Below, piece by piece: positions 8,610 to 17,389 of a DNA stretch of 56,250 bases; position 1 is the stretch's first letter, and every line of letters starts with the position of its first letter. The translations under genes and the position numbers were made by a program. The stretch spans positions 1-56,250 of the forward strand of contig WQSN01000013.1 of the NCBI GenBank assembly GCA_009787835.1. Direction: 5' to 3'. Under the pieces are notes generated by a model. That model did no database searches. It worked only from the letters and a program-made list of their open reading frames with translations, and was not told the origin of the DNA. Source of the DNA: Treponema sp. Its GTDB lineage: Bacteria > Spirochaetota > Spirochaetia > Treponematales > Breznakiellaceae.

Positions 8610-8995
8610 CTGCTCATGGACTCCGCGGCGGTTTTTGCCTGACCTTCGCTTTCATAAATATCCAATACTTCTTCTTTTAACCAGCCCTGCTGGTTTCCCT
8701 CAATTAAGACCCATGATACAAAACTGCCGCCTGTCCTTATTGCCTGCCGTCTGAGTACCCGCACCACAGAACCTCGCCTCAGATATCCCATAGAAACGCT
8801 GTCATCGGCAGGTTCAGCCGTCACGTGAGTAAATGAAGCGGTTATAACCCCAAAACCTATATAGTCCCTGGAAAGAGGAGATGTTAAAGGAGGAATAATC
8901 GGTGTTTCTTCTTTCCCGGCATTGCAGGAACAAAGTATCAATAAACAAAATATCAGAGATAATTGACCAATTAAACGATTAAACATTATCATCAT
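8606..8995 (-). CDS. Lipoprotein with SH3-like domain
   Basis: This 129-residue protein has a signal sequence ending in lipobox LCSC (Cys24 counting from 8995). Residues about 50-115 read as a bacterial SH3-type barrel (YIGFGVITASFTHVTAEP, then GYLRRGSVVRVLRRQ, SWVLIEGNQQGWLKEEVL), as in cell-wall-associated SH3_3 proteins. Three in-frame ATGs (8995, 8992, 8986) are possible starts. The divergent omptin-like gene begins only 3-12 bases away. A -10-like TATATT on this strand lies 9 bases before the first ATG, and there is no ribosome site. Confidence 0.78.
   Translation of the reverse strand: MMIMFNRLIGQLSLIFCLLILCSCNAGKEETPIIPPLTSPLSRDYIGFGVITASFTHVTAEPADDSVSMGYLRRGSVVRVLRRQAIRTGGSFVSWVLIEGNQQGWLKEEVLDIYESEGQAKTAAESMSR
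8963..8992 (+). promoter_or_regulatory. Predicted promoter of the omptin-like gene (leaderless)
   Basis: TTGACC (8963-8968) is followed, after 18 bases, by TATCAT (8987-8992), which ends 6 bases before the ATG at 8999. Both boxes match the sigma70 consensus at 5 of 6 positions. With this spacing transcription would start at or next to the ATG. No ribosome site is present. Confidence 0.5.
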
Positions 8996-8998
8996 ATA

Positions 8999-9979
8999 AT
9001 GAAAAATATAACCGTTTTAGCGGTTTTAGTCATCATAATCGGCGCATCAACGGCAAATATTTCAGTGTTTTGCCAAAACAACAGCCGGGAAACAGAAGAC
9101 TACCAACAGAAAATAAACAGTAAGACACAAAATGTAAAGCAGTATGATTTTTCATTTGCCGCTCAGTATGGATTTGTTTATGGCCAGGCTTCTGAACTAG
9201 TTTATAAGGGAAACATAAATAATGATTTACTCAGCGAATTGTTATGGGACATGAAACCGGTTCACTACCTGGGGGTACAGCTGGATTATAACAGCAAAGA
9301 CTTGATGAGCTCTCCGGGATTTTTTGCGTCAACATCTTTTAAGGCAGGTCTTCCGGGAGATTCCGGCATCATGGAAGATCGCGACTGGATTAACAGCAGT
9401 TTCCCTACTCATTTCTCAAGTCATACAAACAGAACTGATGATTTATTCTGGATTGATATCGTTCTAGGCGCTTCATTTCCGGCAAGGCAGTTTTACATTA
9501 AACCGTTTTTCAGCGGATCATGGATGCGCTTTTCATTTTCAGGAAGAGACGGTAATGGGATATATCCGGGAAGTACAGTATCATTTCAAGGTAAGGAAGT
9601 AATATATTATCTTCAGGACTGGTTTCTGATTGGCACAGGTTTTTCTATAGGCACAAAAATTCTTTCACCGTTTTCTTTTGATCTTTCTTTTCAAATGAGT
9701 CCGTTTACATTTTGCTCCGCTACAGACGAACATCTTATGACGGAAACCACATATAGGGATTTAACTGCATGGGGCTTTTATCTGGAACCCGGGGGAAATA
9801 TTTCTGTTAACATGAAATATATCAGTTTTTCTTTTAATTTATCCTACCGTTTTATCGGCAGAACCATTGGTCCGTCATATAGGGATAAAGACAATAGCGG
9901 ATTTTTTATTCAGGAAGGCAATGCCGGCGCTGGTCTTTCTCTATTAGACACGCGCTTTCTTATCAAAGTGCATATTTAA
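8999..9979 (+). CDS. Omptin family outer-membrane protease-like protein
   Basis: This 326-residue protein has a signal peptide (hydrophobic 5-17) and then an alternating beta-strand pattern fitting a 10-stranded barrel. Omptin landmarks are visible: YGQASELVY, LSELLWDMKP (about residues 61-86), then MEDRDW with the Asp pair D127/D129, and DEH with D243/H245. These correspond to the catalytic Asp-Asp and Asp-His pairs of OmpT/Pla. All four active residues are kept, so it is probably an active surface protease, although omptins are best known from gamma-proteobacteria. It starts 3-12 bases from the divergent lipoprotein gene. Confidence 0.82.
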   Translation: MKNITVLAVLVIIIGASTANISVFCQNNSRETEDYQQKINSKTQNVKQYDFSFAAQYGFVYGQASELVYKGNINNDLLSELLWDMKPVHYLGVQLDYNSKDLMSSPGFFASTSFKAGLPGDSGIMEDRDWINSSFPTHFSSHTNRTDDLFWIDIVLGASFPARQFYIKPFFSGSWMRFSFSGRDGNGIYPGSTVSFQGKEVIYYLQDWFLIGTGFSIGTKILSPFSFDLSFQMSPFTFCSATDEHLMTETTYRDLTAWGFYLEPGGNISVNMKYISFSFNLSYRFIGRTIGPSYRDKDNSGFFIQEGNAGAGLSLLDTRFLIKVHI

Positions 9980-10003
9980 ATAATACTGAAGTTTTTAGAG
10001 TTT

Positions 10004-10417
10004 TTACAGAAAGAGCGCCTGCGGGATAAGAAAATGTATGAGGGCGGTTCCAATTAAACCCAGTCCTACAGATTTCCTGTAACGCAGGAGATTCGCGCCA
10101 AGACGGTCAAGCTGTCCTTCAGACGCCGATGATACGCCTTTACGATAAATGCCGAAGATCATTAAGATTCCGGCAATGAGGCCGCTTGCCGCTGGCACCA
10201 TATCTCCAAGAATCAGAATTCCGTCCAAAGACGGAGAAAGAAGTTTTAAAAAACCTGTTACAGCGCATAATATTCCCAATACCAGATGGAAAGTAGGATT
10301 ATCTATTGAAAATTGAAGTCCTTTTCCTGACGTGTCTGTTCTGGTTTCATCGCCGGCATATAATATATACCCGCTTAAACCATTGCATAAAACAGACAAT
10401 AAATACAATTGAATCAT
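10004..10417 (-). CDS. Hypothetical membrane protein
   Basis: This 137-residue protein has four hydrophobic segments (about 2-20, 43-62, 68-90 and 115-135) and a charged cytoplasmic-type loop (RKGVSSASEGQLDRL...) between the third and fourth. The fold resembles small four-helix membrane proteins, but I recognise no family. It is convergent with the omptin-like gene, with only 24 bases between stops, and stands alone on this strand. Confidence 0.65.
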   Translation of the reverse strand: MIQLYLLSVLCNGLSGYILYAGDETRTDTSGKGLQFSIDNPTFHLVLGILCAVTGFLKLLSPSLDGILILGDMVPAASGLIAGILMIFGIYRKGVSSASEGQLDRLGANLLRYRKSVGLGLIGTALIHFLIPQALFL

Positions 10418-10509
10418 GATTTAAAGATACTGGAAAAAAGATTTTTAGTCAACAAAACAAATACAGCGCTTCCGTTCTGTTTGCTGCATTGCATTTTAAT
10501 TGCGGCGGC

Positions 10510-11193
10510 CTACTCAGTTTTTAATTTAAACTGCAAATCTGATTTTTCTGACTGAAGGACTACCAGCAGATCGGGAACATCGAAAGGGACCGCAAAACGG
10601 TATTCCTCGGCTTTATCCATTGTAAAAAACACACGGTGATAAAAAACCTGGGAGTTATCATTTTCGCTGTTTACGGTGGGAGAGACGGCAATGTCCACAG
10701 CGCCGGAATAAGGAGATGCGGTTATTGACGCAATTCCGGTTCTGACAGATTTTTTTAATACGAGTATTGTGGCGTTTTCAAACCTGGTTCCGGAGATGTC
10801 AATCCTGTTGCCGTCTAATATATATGAACTGTCAAAGAAGCCGGTATTGGAAAAAAACAATATCATCGCGCATAAAAAAATTATTGATCCAAAAAGTACG
10901 GCTCTGGGTCTGTCTGCAACAAGCGGTTTGAACAGATTAAAGCGCGTCTGTTTTTTTTCAGAATAAAGATCCTTTACAGCCTGCGGCGCTTTTACAAGCC
11001 TTCGTTCACGGCTGTAATGGAAAAGAAGATTCTCTTCCGCGCCCGGTTTTGGAGAACCTTCATGCATCAGGTCAGGCGGAGATTCAGGATGGCTAAGATT
11101 ATAATTGGCATTCGGCCTGCGTTTTTCAGCGCCGGTTTGTTCTTCGCCTTTTGTCAATTGCTCATTGTTATTTTCTGTTTGTTCATTGTCCAT
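10510..11193 (-). CDS. Hypothetical single-span membrane protein
   Basis: This 227-residue protein has a hydrophilic Glu/Asn/Gln-rich N-terminal region (1-95, presumably cytoplasmic), one membrane helix at about 98-116 and a C-terminal beta-rich extracytoplasmic domain (about 120-227). It begins directly after the stop codon of the beta-propeller lipoprotein gene, with no spacer, so the two are almost certainly one transcript. No known domain recognised. Confidence 0.7.
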   Translation of the reverse strand: MDNEQTENNNEQLTKGEEQTGAEKRRPNANYNLSHPESPPDLMHEGSPKPGAEENLLFHYSRERRLVKAPQAVKDLYSEKKQTRFNLFKPLVADRPRAVLFGSIIFLCAMILFFSNTGFFDSSYILDGNRIDISGTRFENATILVLKKSVRTGIASITASPYSGAVDIAVSPTVNSENDNSQVFYHRVFFTMDKAEEYRFAVPFDVPDLLVVLQSEKSDLQFKLKTE

Positions 11194-12396
11194 TTACATA
11201 TCGCTTATATACCTGTCTGTCCGCCACCAGACCAGTTTAACAGTAAAGTTATCCGCCAGCATCGCGCAAAGAATGCCTTCCGTCGAAAAATAAAAATCAT
11301 TGTACCGCAGTTCATCATTGGATATATTTATGCTGCCGCGGCGCTGCTGATGCGAATAGGTGTCAGCGAACAGAACCGCATAACCTGTATCAACGGGAAA
11401 ATAAAGCAGAACCTTTCCGCTGCGCATGGCGCCTAACATTGAATAAAATACTTTTATGCTTGAAGTACGGTTGCTTTCCGGCAACTCAAACAGCGGGATT
11501 TCCAATGAATTTGGATAAGTCCCGTCTTCAACATTAAGCGTCCATATAACAGAATTTACCGCTTCGGAACCTGTGCGCGTATTCGTGGACTGATCAAAAG
11601 TGTCGCGGCTGTAGTCTACTTTTATAAATAAATTTCTTGAGTCAGGCGCGACTGTAATATTATCCAGGGAAGAAAGCACGCCAACCCAATCCTGAGGAAC
11701 AGGGATAGCGTCCGAACTGATTTTTACAAGATATAGAAGCACACCCGAAGCGTTATACCAGTATACATTCCAGCCGTCGGGAAGCCGGCAAACAACCGCA
11801 AGTTCGTCCCTGATTGATGTATACAGCCCAATAATTCTGGGAAAGGCTGTTCCTCCAATTCCCTCACGTCCAAGGTATTCGACAAAACGGCCGTTCTGAT
11901 CAAAGTGAAGAATCATCCCGTCAAGCGTTGCTTTGCTTTCAGGATCATTTCGATGCGCTTCAGGCGGAAGACGATCTTCAACAAAAATATGTTTGCGGGA
12001 ATCTACTGCGATCCAGCCAGGCGCTTCAAGAGGATAGGTATAAGCCCATCGCGTAGCCTGTTCATCGTCGGACATATTTGTTTTCAGGCTGAACGGAGAG
12101 GGATTGGTTTCCTCATTATAGATCATGAATAAAAGGTCGCCGTAGGAATTGTAACGCACAATTTTTCCGCTGTTTCCGTCTGCGATGTAAAACAGCCCGT
12201 CCCGCATGGTAAATCCGGTCCGCCTTATTCCCCTGTTCCCTTCAAGGTGATAAAGCGCTATTTGATCTTCCATGTGGCCTATTTCCAGTGAAAAAAGATC
12301 TTCCCTCTCTACAGATCCGCTCTGATTATCGGTGCAGGATGTTATGATGAGAACCGATGCCAATAACAGGAATAAATATTTCATTATCATATACAA
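11194..12396 (-). CDS. Beta-propeller-like lipoprotein
   Basis: This 400-residue protein has a signal peptide ending in lipobox IITSC (Cys21). Repeated stretches such as GLFYIADGNSGKIVRYNSYGD and WIAVDSRKHIFVEDRLP, then ILHFDQNGRFVEYLG, have the NHL/6-bladed propeller pattern (strand, turn, D/N-G). Such lipoproteins are common in treponemes and are probably periplasmic or surface-tethered. Starts at 12396 or at the in-frame ATGs at 12390/12384 are all possible, and none has a clear ribosome site. It is followed without a gap by the single-span membrane protein gene. Confidence 0.75.
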   Translation of the reverse strand: MYMIMKYLFLLLASVLIITSCTDNQSGSVEREDLFSLEIGHMEDQIALYHLEGNRGIRRTGFTMRDGLFYIADGNSGKIVRYNSYGDLLFMIYNEETNPSPFSLKTNMSDDEQATRWAYTYPLEAPGWIAVDSRKHIFVEDRLPPEAHRNDPESKATLDGMILHFDQNGRFVEYLGREGIGGTAFPRIIGLYTSIRDELAVVCRLPDGWNVYWYNASGVLLYLVKISSDAIPVPQDWVGVLSSLDNITVAPDSRNLFIKVDYSRDTFDQSTNTRTGSEAVNSVIWTLNVEDGTYPNSLEIPLFELPESNRTSSIKVFYSMLGAMRSGKVLLYFPVDTGYAVLFADTYSHQQRRGSINISNDELRYNDFYFSTEGILCAMLADNFTVKLVWWRTDRYISDM

Positions 12397-12443
12397 AATC
12401 CACTTTTTTCAGTTATTTGTCAATGTGTATTCCCAATTCCCCA

Positions 12444-12472
12444 TTGTTAGTAAATTAAAATCATAATATACT
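12444..12472 (+). promoter_or_regulatory. Predicted promoter of the upp-like gene (leaderless)
   Basis: TTGTTA (12444-12449), a 17-base spacer, then TATACT (12467-12472). The -10 box ends 7 bases before the ATG at 12480, so the mRNA would begin at or just before the start codon. No ribosome site is visible. Confidence 0.6.
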
Positions 12473-12479
12473 GAAAAAC

Positions 12480-13538
12480 ATGGATAAATTAATTTTAAAC
12501 GCGGTAGAACTGGACGGATTTTTAACAGATTCAGATAAGGATAATCTGCGCACCCTTGATGTTCTTTTTGAAAAAGCGCTTAAAGTTTTCCCGGAGCTTG
12601 AAACAGAAAGCGATACAGCCAAAGAAAAACTAAAAAAACTTTACAATGAAATGGGAAACCTTATGCAGGAAATTTGCAGGAAAAACCCGCAAATTCATGT
12701 TTTTTCATTTGAATCTCCGCAGGAAAATCACCCTGAAGCATCCCGTGTCATAGCAAAATTAAGGGATATAAATACTGAAAACCATGAATTTATTTACTAT
12801 ATCCAGCGTTCCTTTGAAATGCTTTTTAAACTCGCATGGGGAGGCATTCCCGGTTCTGAGAAACATCACCTGATTGTAAAAACGCCCGTTACGCGGCCTG
12901 AACAAAATTACGCTGTTCATAAAATAACCAATATAGACGAAAAAATCGAAAATACCGTAATGTGCGTGCTGCTCAGGGGCGCGCTGTTGCCGTCCATGAT
13001 CATGAGCAAGGAAATTGAGGAATATTCATCGCACGGTTATGTAACGCCGTTTGCCCTTTTCAGAATTAAGCGGAATGAATGTAAAAAAGAAAATGATATG
13101 GAATATATTCTGGACCTAAGAAAATCATTTTTTAATATTGAAAATCTTAACGGCAAGGACTTGATATTCGCCGATCCCATGAACGCTACAGGCGGAAGCC
13201 TGGTCACCGTAATCAAACATCTCTCCGAATCCGGAATTAAGCCGCGTTCAATAAAATTTTTTAATGTAATATCCGCGCTAAAGGGAGCGCTCAGGGTTGT
13301 GCGGGCATTGGACAACTGCGAGGTTTATACCCTTTGGATGGATCCGGTGTTAAATGAAGACGCCTATATCATGCCCGGGCTGGGAGACGCGGGAGATCGC
13401 ATTAACGGCATAGACGGCGAAACCAATCCGCGGAACATGATCCAGCTAATCGCCGATTACGGTGCAGGCATCGCCAACCTTTACCGCTGTCAGTTACGTG
13501 AAATTGAGAATACCGTGCTTAACTGCGGGAAGCAGTAA
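12480..13538 (+). CDS. upp: Uracil phosphoribosyltransferase-like protein with long N-terminal extension
   Basis: The C-terminal part (about residues 125-345) matches uracil phosphoribosyltransferase. The PRPP-binding loop is DPMNATGGS (232-240) and the uracil-binding segment is [13 protein letters not shown] (296-308), both nearly canonical. UPRT makes UMP from uracil and PRPP in pyrimidine salvage. The protein is 352 residues against about 208 for the usual enzyme. The extra N-terminal 120 residues are helical and unassigned (no uridine-kinase P-loop). Downstream genes may be co-transcribed: the TPR lipoprotein starts 8 bases after its stop. Activity is likely but the extension could change regulation. 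Confidence 0.82.
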   Translation: MDKLILNAVELDGFLTDSDKDNLRTLDVLFEKALKVFPELETESDTAKEKLKKLYNEMGNLMQEICRKNPQIHVFSFESPQENHPEASRVIAKLRDINTENHEFIYYIQRSFEMLFKLAWGGIPGSEKHHLIVKTPVTRPEQNYAVHKITNIDEKIENTVMCVLLRGALLPSMIMSKEIEEYSSHGYVTPFALFRIKRNECKKENDMEYILDLRKSFFNIENLNGKDLIFADPMNATGGSLVTVIKHLSESGIKPRSIKFFNVISALKGALRVVRALDNCEVYTLWMDPVLNEDAYIMPGLGDAGDRINGIDGETNPRNMIQLIADYGAGIANLYRCQLREIENTVLNCGKQ

Positions 13539-13546
13539 CAAAAAAA

Positions 13547-14566
13547 ATGATTAATAAAAACTTTTCATATATCATTATTTTCTTTATTATCTTATCTCTT
13601 TCTTCATTTAATTACGGCTGCAGCAGTATGGCCGCTTCAGCGGAGGAATATTATTCAATCGGCATGGCGTATTTCGAACTTGGAAAATATGAAGAAGCCG
13701 AAAGATGGCTTAACCGCGCAAAAACAGCGGACAGAACAATGACAGCCTCCCAGTATAATTTGGGGCGTCTTGCGTTTGAAAGACAGCGATACCGGGAAGC
13801 GGCGGAGTATTTTGAAGATATTCTAAAAAGGGATCCGAATAATGTCCTGTCCCTCAGGGCCGCGGCTTACACAAGAATTAAAACAGGCGATATTGGCATA
13901 GCGGACAAACACTATAAAAAATTACTGGAACTGGTGCCTGAAAGCATTGATGACGGCTACAATCACGCGCTTGTGTTATACGCCATGAAGCGCTACGGCG
14001 AAGCGGAAGAAACGCTTTATAAATATCCCGCTGCCCTGGAAGAAAGAGACTCGCTTCTTCTCTACTCCCGCAGCCAGAAAGCCCAGAACAAGCCTGAGGC
14101 AATCGACAATTACGCTAAATGGCTGGGCGTCAATTCCGATTCATCTGTCCGGTATGAATACGCGCAGCTTCTTGAACAGCATGAACTGTACGCGAGAGCT
14201 CTTGAAGAATACCGCAAACTCCTGTCGCAAGCCGCATCTTCCAATACAGAGCCGCCGCGCAGCGCTCTGCGCTACTCAATCGCGAAACTTTTGCTGATAG
14301 CCGATTATGAAAGCAGCGAAGGAATTACAGAAATGGAAACGGCAGTCAGCGAAGGTTTTATTGATACTGAAGCGCTGGAAGTTCTTTTAAACAGCGGAAA
14401 AGTAAGCCCGGATAATATGGATAGTTTAAGGCTTATAATACACAATATACAGCGCGGCGGAACAGAACAGAACCAGGAGACAGCTAATGAACAGGGTCAG
14501 GATACGCGAAGTGAAAGTTCAGCTTCATCAGAAACCGGAACTGAGGGAAATCCCGGCGCGCCATGA
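13547..14566 (+). CDS. TPR lipoprotein
   Basis: This 339-residue protein has a lipoprotein signal peptide (lipobox FNYGC, Cys25). It then carries about six tetratricopeptide repeats between residues 32 and 245 (YYSIGMAYFELGKYEEAE; YNLGRLAFERQRYREAAEYF and so on). The acidic Gln/Glu/Ser-rich tail is low-complexity. Probably a periplasmic, membrane-anchored scaffold in envelope assembly. It lies 8 bases after the upp-like gene and overlaps the DUF503 gene by 4 bases. Confidence 0.8.
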   Translation: MINKNFSYIIIFFIILSLSSFNYGCSSMAASAEEYYSIGMAYFELGKYEEAERWLNRAKTADRTMTASQYNLGRLAFERQRYREAAEYFEDILKRDPNNVLSLRAAAYTRIKTGDIGIADKHYKKLLELVPESIDDGYNHALVLYAMKRYGEAEETLYKYPAALEERDSLLLYSRSQKAQNKPEAIDNYAKWLGVNSDSSVRYEYAQLLEQHELYARALEEYRKLLSQAASSNTEPPRSALRYSIAKLLLIADYESSEGITEMETAVSEGFIDTEALEVLLNSGKVSPDNMDSLRLIIHNIQRGGTEQNQETANEQGQDTRSESSASSETGTEGNPGAP

Positions 14567-14850
14567 TCGTTTCAATGATACAGATAATTTTTGAACTTCC
14601 CGATATAGACAGCATTAAGGAAAAACGGCGCGTAATTAAATCTGTAATGGAGAAAATGCGCAATCGTTTTCACATGAGTGCGGCGGAGGTTGATCTTCAG
14701 GACTCGCTTTCTTTCGCGCAAATCGGCGGCGCTCTTGTCTCAAATTCAAAAACATTCGGCGAAACTGTGTTGCGCAAAGCGTTTAATATGATAGAAAAGG
14801 AAACTCCTGCGCGAATTCAGGATATGAGCATACATTCGGAGGAATTCTGA
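14563..14850 (+). CDS. DUF503 family protein
   Basis: This 95-residue protein matches DUF503 (YlxP-like): an opening beta strand MIQIIFELPDIDSIKEKRRV, then VIKSVMEKMRNRFHMSAAEVD. The family is small, often found near infB/rbfA in Firmicutes, and has no settled function. It overlaps both neighbours by a few bases (ATGA with the TPR lipoprotein, 1 base with the next lipoprotein), so it is embedded in one operon. Confidence 0.85.
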   Translation: MIVSMIQIIFELPDIDSIKEKRRVIKSVMEKMRNRFHMSAAEVDLQDSLSFAQIGGALVSNSKTFGETVLRKAFNMIEKETPARIQDMSIHSEEF

Positions 14851-15500
14851 TGAAGATAAAAAAAATACTGTTAACGCCTTTATTTATTTTAATACTAAAT
14901 TCATGTTTGGGAATTAATACAGACATACAGATGCGCAGAGACGGGTCGGGAAGAATAACGATGGAATATAAATTATCCCGCATGGCGGAAACAATCGGTA
15001 GGCTTGACGGCAATGAACAATGGCCGGTTATTCCTGTCGGCCGCGCCGATTGGGAACGCACCGCAGCGCGCATTGATGGCATAAGGCTTGTATCTTTTTC
15101 AGGCCGCGAAGACAATAAAGATTTTATTAACAGAGCCACTCTTGAATTCGCAGATACAGACGCCTTGCTGAAACTGCTTGACTCTGCCGGTAAGCGCGCT
15201 TCAATAAACCGGGAAAACAACTCAAACAAACTTAACATAATTTTGAATGAGAAAGTTTCCCCGGATATAAATCCCGATCTTCTGGAATTAATGAAGCAGG
15301 TTTCCGCCGGATACATGTTCAGAATTACTTTCAGCGCGCAGGGGAACTCATCAATTACATTCACAGACGGCGCCGGAAAAGCGATAACTCAGCCGGCGGG
15401 AGTAAACACATCAACATCAGGGCGGACGCTGTCGTTTACAATTGATACCGCTGAACTATTAAACAAGAAAGAAGGGCTTGGAGTAAGCTTTACCTGGTAA
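14850..15500 (+). CDS. Hypothetical lipoprotein
   Basis: This 216-residue protein has a short signal peptide and lipobox LNSC (Cys19). The mature part opens with INTDIQMRRDGSGRITMEYK, a beta-strand pattern seen in LppM/DUF3153-like lipoproteins, but I cannot assign it firmly. It ends in a strand-rich region. It is the last gene of the upp-like operon and converges with the glycosyltransferase gene 10 bases away. Confidence 0.72.
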   Translation: MKIKKILLTPLFILILNSCLGINTDIQMRRDGSGRITMEYKLSRMAETIGRLDGNEQWPVIPVGRADWERTAARIDGIRLVSFSGREDNKDFINRATLEFADTDALLKLLDSAGKRASINRENNSNKLNIILNEKVSPDINPDLLELMKQVSAGYMFRITFSAQGNSSITFTDGAGKAITQPAGVNTSTSGRTLSFTIDTAELLNKKEGLGVSFTW

Positions 15501-15510
15501 ATTGAGATTG

Positions 15511-16647
15511 TTATTTCCCTGCTGTTTCATAAATTACCAGTAATGTGCGCTCCACGCAGGAATCCCATGAATAGACTTTTGCTCTCTCCAAACCAAGACG
15601 GCGGCATTCATTGTACATTTCACGGTTGGTGCTTATTGTAACCATTCTGTCCGCCATATCCTCAATATTGAGAGGATCAAAGTAAAGCGCCGCATGATCC
15701 GCTGTTTCAGGAAGAGATGCGGCCCGGGCGCAGAGTGCAGGAACCCCGCAGGCCATAGCTTCAAGCACGCCCATACCGAAACCTTCGTACATTGAAGGAA
15801 CTACAACAAAATCAGCGCCCGCGTAAAGTTCCGGCAGGCTTTTATTTGGGAAATGGCCGGTAAAGAAAATATCGGCGCGCCATGGAGACGCTTCCGCAGC
15901 TTTTTTAACCTTGTCGGCGTTGTTACTGTCGCCGCCTGCCAAAACAAGTCTGTGGGGAAATTTTGTCATTTCCTTAAAGATTCCAAAAGCCTTTATCAGC
16001 CTGATATGGTTTTTTATTGGGTGATCAATTCTTGAAACGCAGAGAACATAAGGCCTTCTGAAACTAAACGGCTGGATCAGCAATACGCTTTCCTCGTTTC
16101 TCTGTCTTGGATAAAAAGTAGAATGATCGATGCCGTTTGGGATTACTTCTATTCTGTTTTCCTTTACATGCGCGCCTTCAACCAGTTCCTGTTTAACCCA
16201 TTCGCTTACAGCAATAATCCTGTCCATCCTTCGCAATGAATTGGGTAAAATTACCCGTAAAAGAGCGCCTAAATGAGCTCTTGTTCTGGCATTACCCCAA
16301 TAGGCAACCATATCGTGAACAACACCGATAGTCGGACAGGGAGATTTGTAGGGAGGGCGTCTGTGAGCTGCGGGGAAAAAACATGTATCATAATTACGTT
16401 TAACGGCAAATTCAGGATATCTATAAAGATGCCAGAGTGAATTGGCGGTTCTGCCGTTCACTGAACATTGAGGAATAAATTCAAAATCAGGAGCTACTTC
16501 ACTGTATGCAAACCGGTCATAAGCCCAGCCAAAAAGCTCACAATAAGCCTGCGACGAGGGTGGGATTCGTTTAAGCAGCTGGGTTAAATACATACCCACT
16601 CCGGATTTTCCACCGTCGCAGGCAAAAGTATCTATCCCTATTTTCAT
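15511..16647 (-). CDS. Glycosyltransferase family 4 protein
   Basis: This GT-B fold retaining glycosyltransferase has its N-domain from MKIGIDTFACDGGKSGVGMY, with an acceptor-side motif IGVVHDMVAYW. The C-domain nucleotide-sugar site includes FTGHFPNKSLPELYAGADF and the conserved EGFGMGVLEAMACGVPALC (E-x7-E). Usual substrates are NDP-sugars transferred to polysaccharide or lipid; the specific acceptor is not visible. The start at 16647 is chosen because GGAGGAGGT sits 5 bases upstream; an in-frame ATG at 16677 would add 10 residues but lacks such a site. Confidence 0.88.
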   Translation of the reverse strand: MKIGIDTFACDGGKSGVGMYLTQLLKRIPPSSQAYCELFGWAYDRFAYSEVAPDFEFIPQCSVNGRTANSLWHLYRYPEFAVKRNYDTCFFPAAHRRPPYKSPCPTIGVVHDMVAYWGNARTRAHLGALLRVILPNSLRRMDRIIAVSEWVKQELVEGAHVKENRIEVIPNGIDHSTFYPRQRNEESVLLIQPFSFRRPYVLCVSRIDHPIKNHIRLIKAFGIFKEMTKFPHRLVLAGGDSNNADKVKKAAEASPWRADIFFTGHFPNKSLPELYAGADFVVVPSMYEGFGMGVLEAMACGVPALCARAASLPETADHAALYFDPLNIEDMADRMVTISTNREMYNECRRLGLERAKVYSWDSCVERTLLVIYETAGK

Positions 16648-16748
16648 CAATACCTCCTCCCCATCGCATACTATCATAAATTATTTAAAGAAGGAATAGA
16701 AATTAGTAAAAAAAAGAAAAAAAAGTACACAAAATATGGTGAATTTAC

Positions 16749-16890
16749 TTGACATATATACTATATGTATGGCACTATATATATATATAAGAAACTATAT
16801 ATGTGGTACTATATATATTATATAAAAAACTTATATAGAGTGCCATATATACAGTATTATTATTATATATAGGGCGCTATATATGGTATA
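16749..16890 (+). promoter_or_regulatory. AT-rich repeat region upstream of nrdR with NrdR-box-like motifs
   Basis: Between the glycosyltransferase and nrdR starts, the motif CTATAT recurs at 16761, 16775, 16795, 16809 and 16877. Two pairs are 34 bases apart (16761/16795 and 16775/16809), so part of the region looks like an imperfect tandem duplication. Individual sites match the 16-base NrdR box (ACAC-WATATATW-GTGT type) at 11-12 positions; the last (16874-16889) reads GCGCTATATATGGTAT. A TTGACA lies at 16749-16754 without a well-spaced -10. Autoregulation of nrdR by NrdR-ATP/dATP is the likely explanation. Confidence 0.55.
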
Positions 16891-16911
16891 CGGAATGGAA
16901 GGTAACGCTAT

Positions 16912-17370
16912 ATGCGATGTCCGCATTGCGGCACTATTGAAGATAAGGTAATTGAGTCACGGACATTGGCCAATGGGGACGCTGTTCGCAGACGCAGGGA
17001 GTGTATTAGCTGTAATTACCGTTTTACCAGCTATGAACGCATTGATGAACGGCAATTCATGGTGGTTAAGCAGGATGGCAGGCGTGAGCCTTTCGACCGT
17101 TCAAAACTTGAGCACGGAGTGATACGGGCAATGGAAAAACGTCCGTTTTCACAAATGGAGATAGAAGCACTAGTTAATGAAATTGAGGATGAAACCGCGA
17201 TTTTAAGCAAAGGAAGCGGCGAAATACCAAGTTCAATAATCGGGGACAGGGTGCTGCAGAGATTGAGCAATCTGGATAAGGTCGCTTATATCCGCTTCGC
17301 GTCAGTGTATAAACAGTTCAAGGATTTGGAAGAGTTTATACAGGAAATAAATAAAGTTGGACTGGACTAA
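16912..17370 (+). CDS. nrdR: Transcriptional repressor NrdR
   Basis: This 152-residue protein has an N-terminal zinc ribbon (C3-x2-C6 and C31-x2-C34, MRCPHCGTIEDKVIESR) and an ATP-cone domain (about residues 46-136; VVKQDGRREPFDRSKL). NrdR senses ATP/dATP and represses ribonucleotide reductase genes by binding paired NrdR boxes. A GGAAGGT site precedes the ATG by 8 bases. No nrd structural gene is in the window, but box-like repeats lie directly upstream. A small hairpin (CTGGA/TCCAG) overlaps the stop. Confidence 0.96.
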   Translation: MRCPHCGTIEDKVIESRTLANGDAVRRRRECISCNYRFTSYERIDERQFMVVKQDGRREPFDRSKLEHGVIRAMEKRPFSQMEIEALVNEIEDETAILSKGSGEIPSSIIGDRVLQRLSNLDKVAYIRFASVYKQFKDLEEFIQEINKVGLD

Positions 17371-17389
17371 AAATCCAGCATGTATATAC

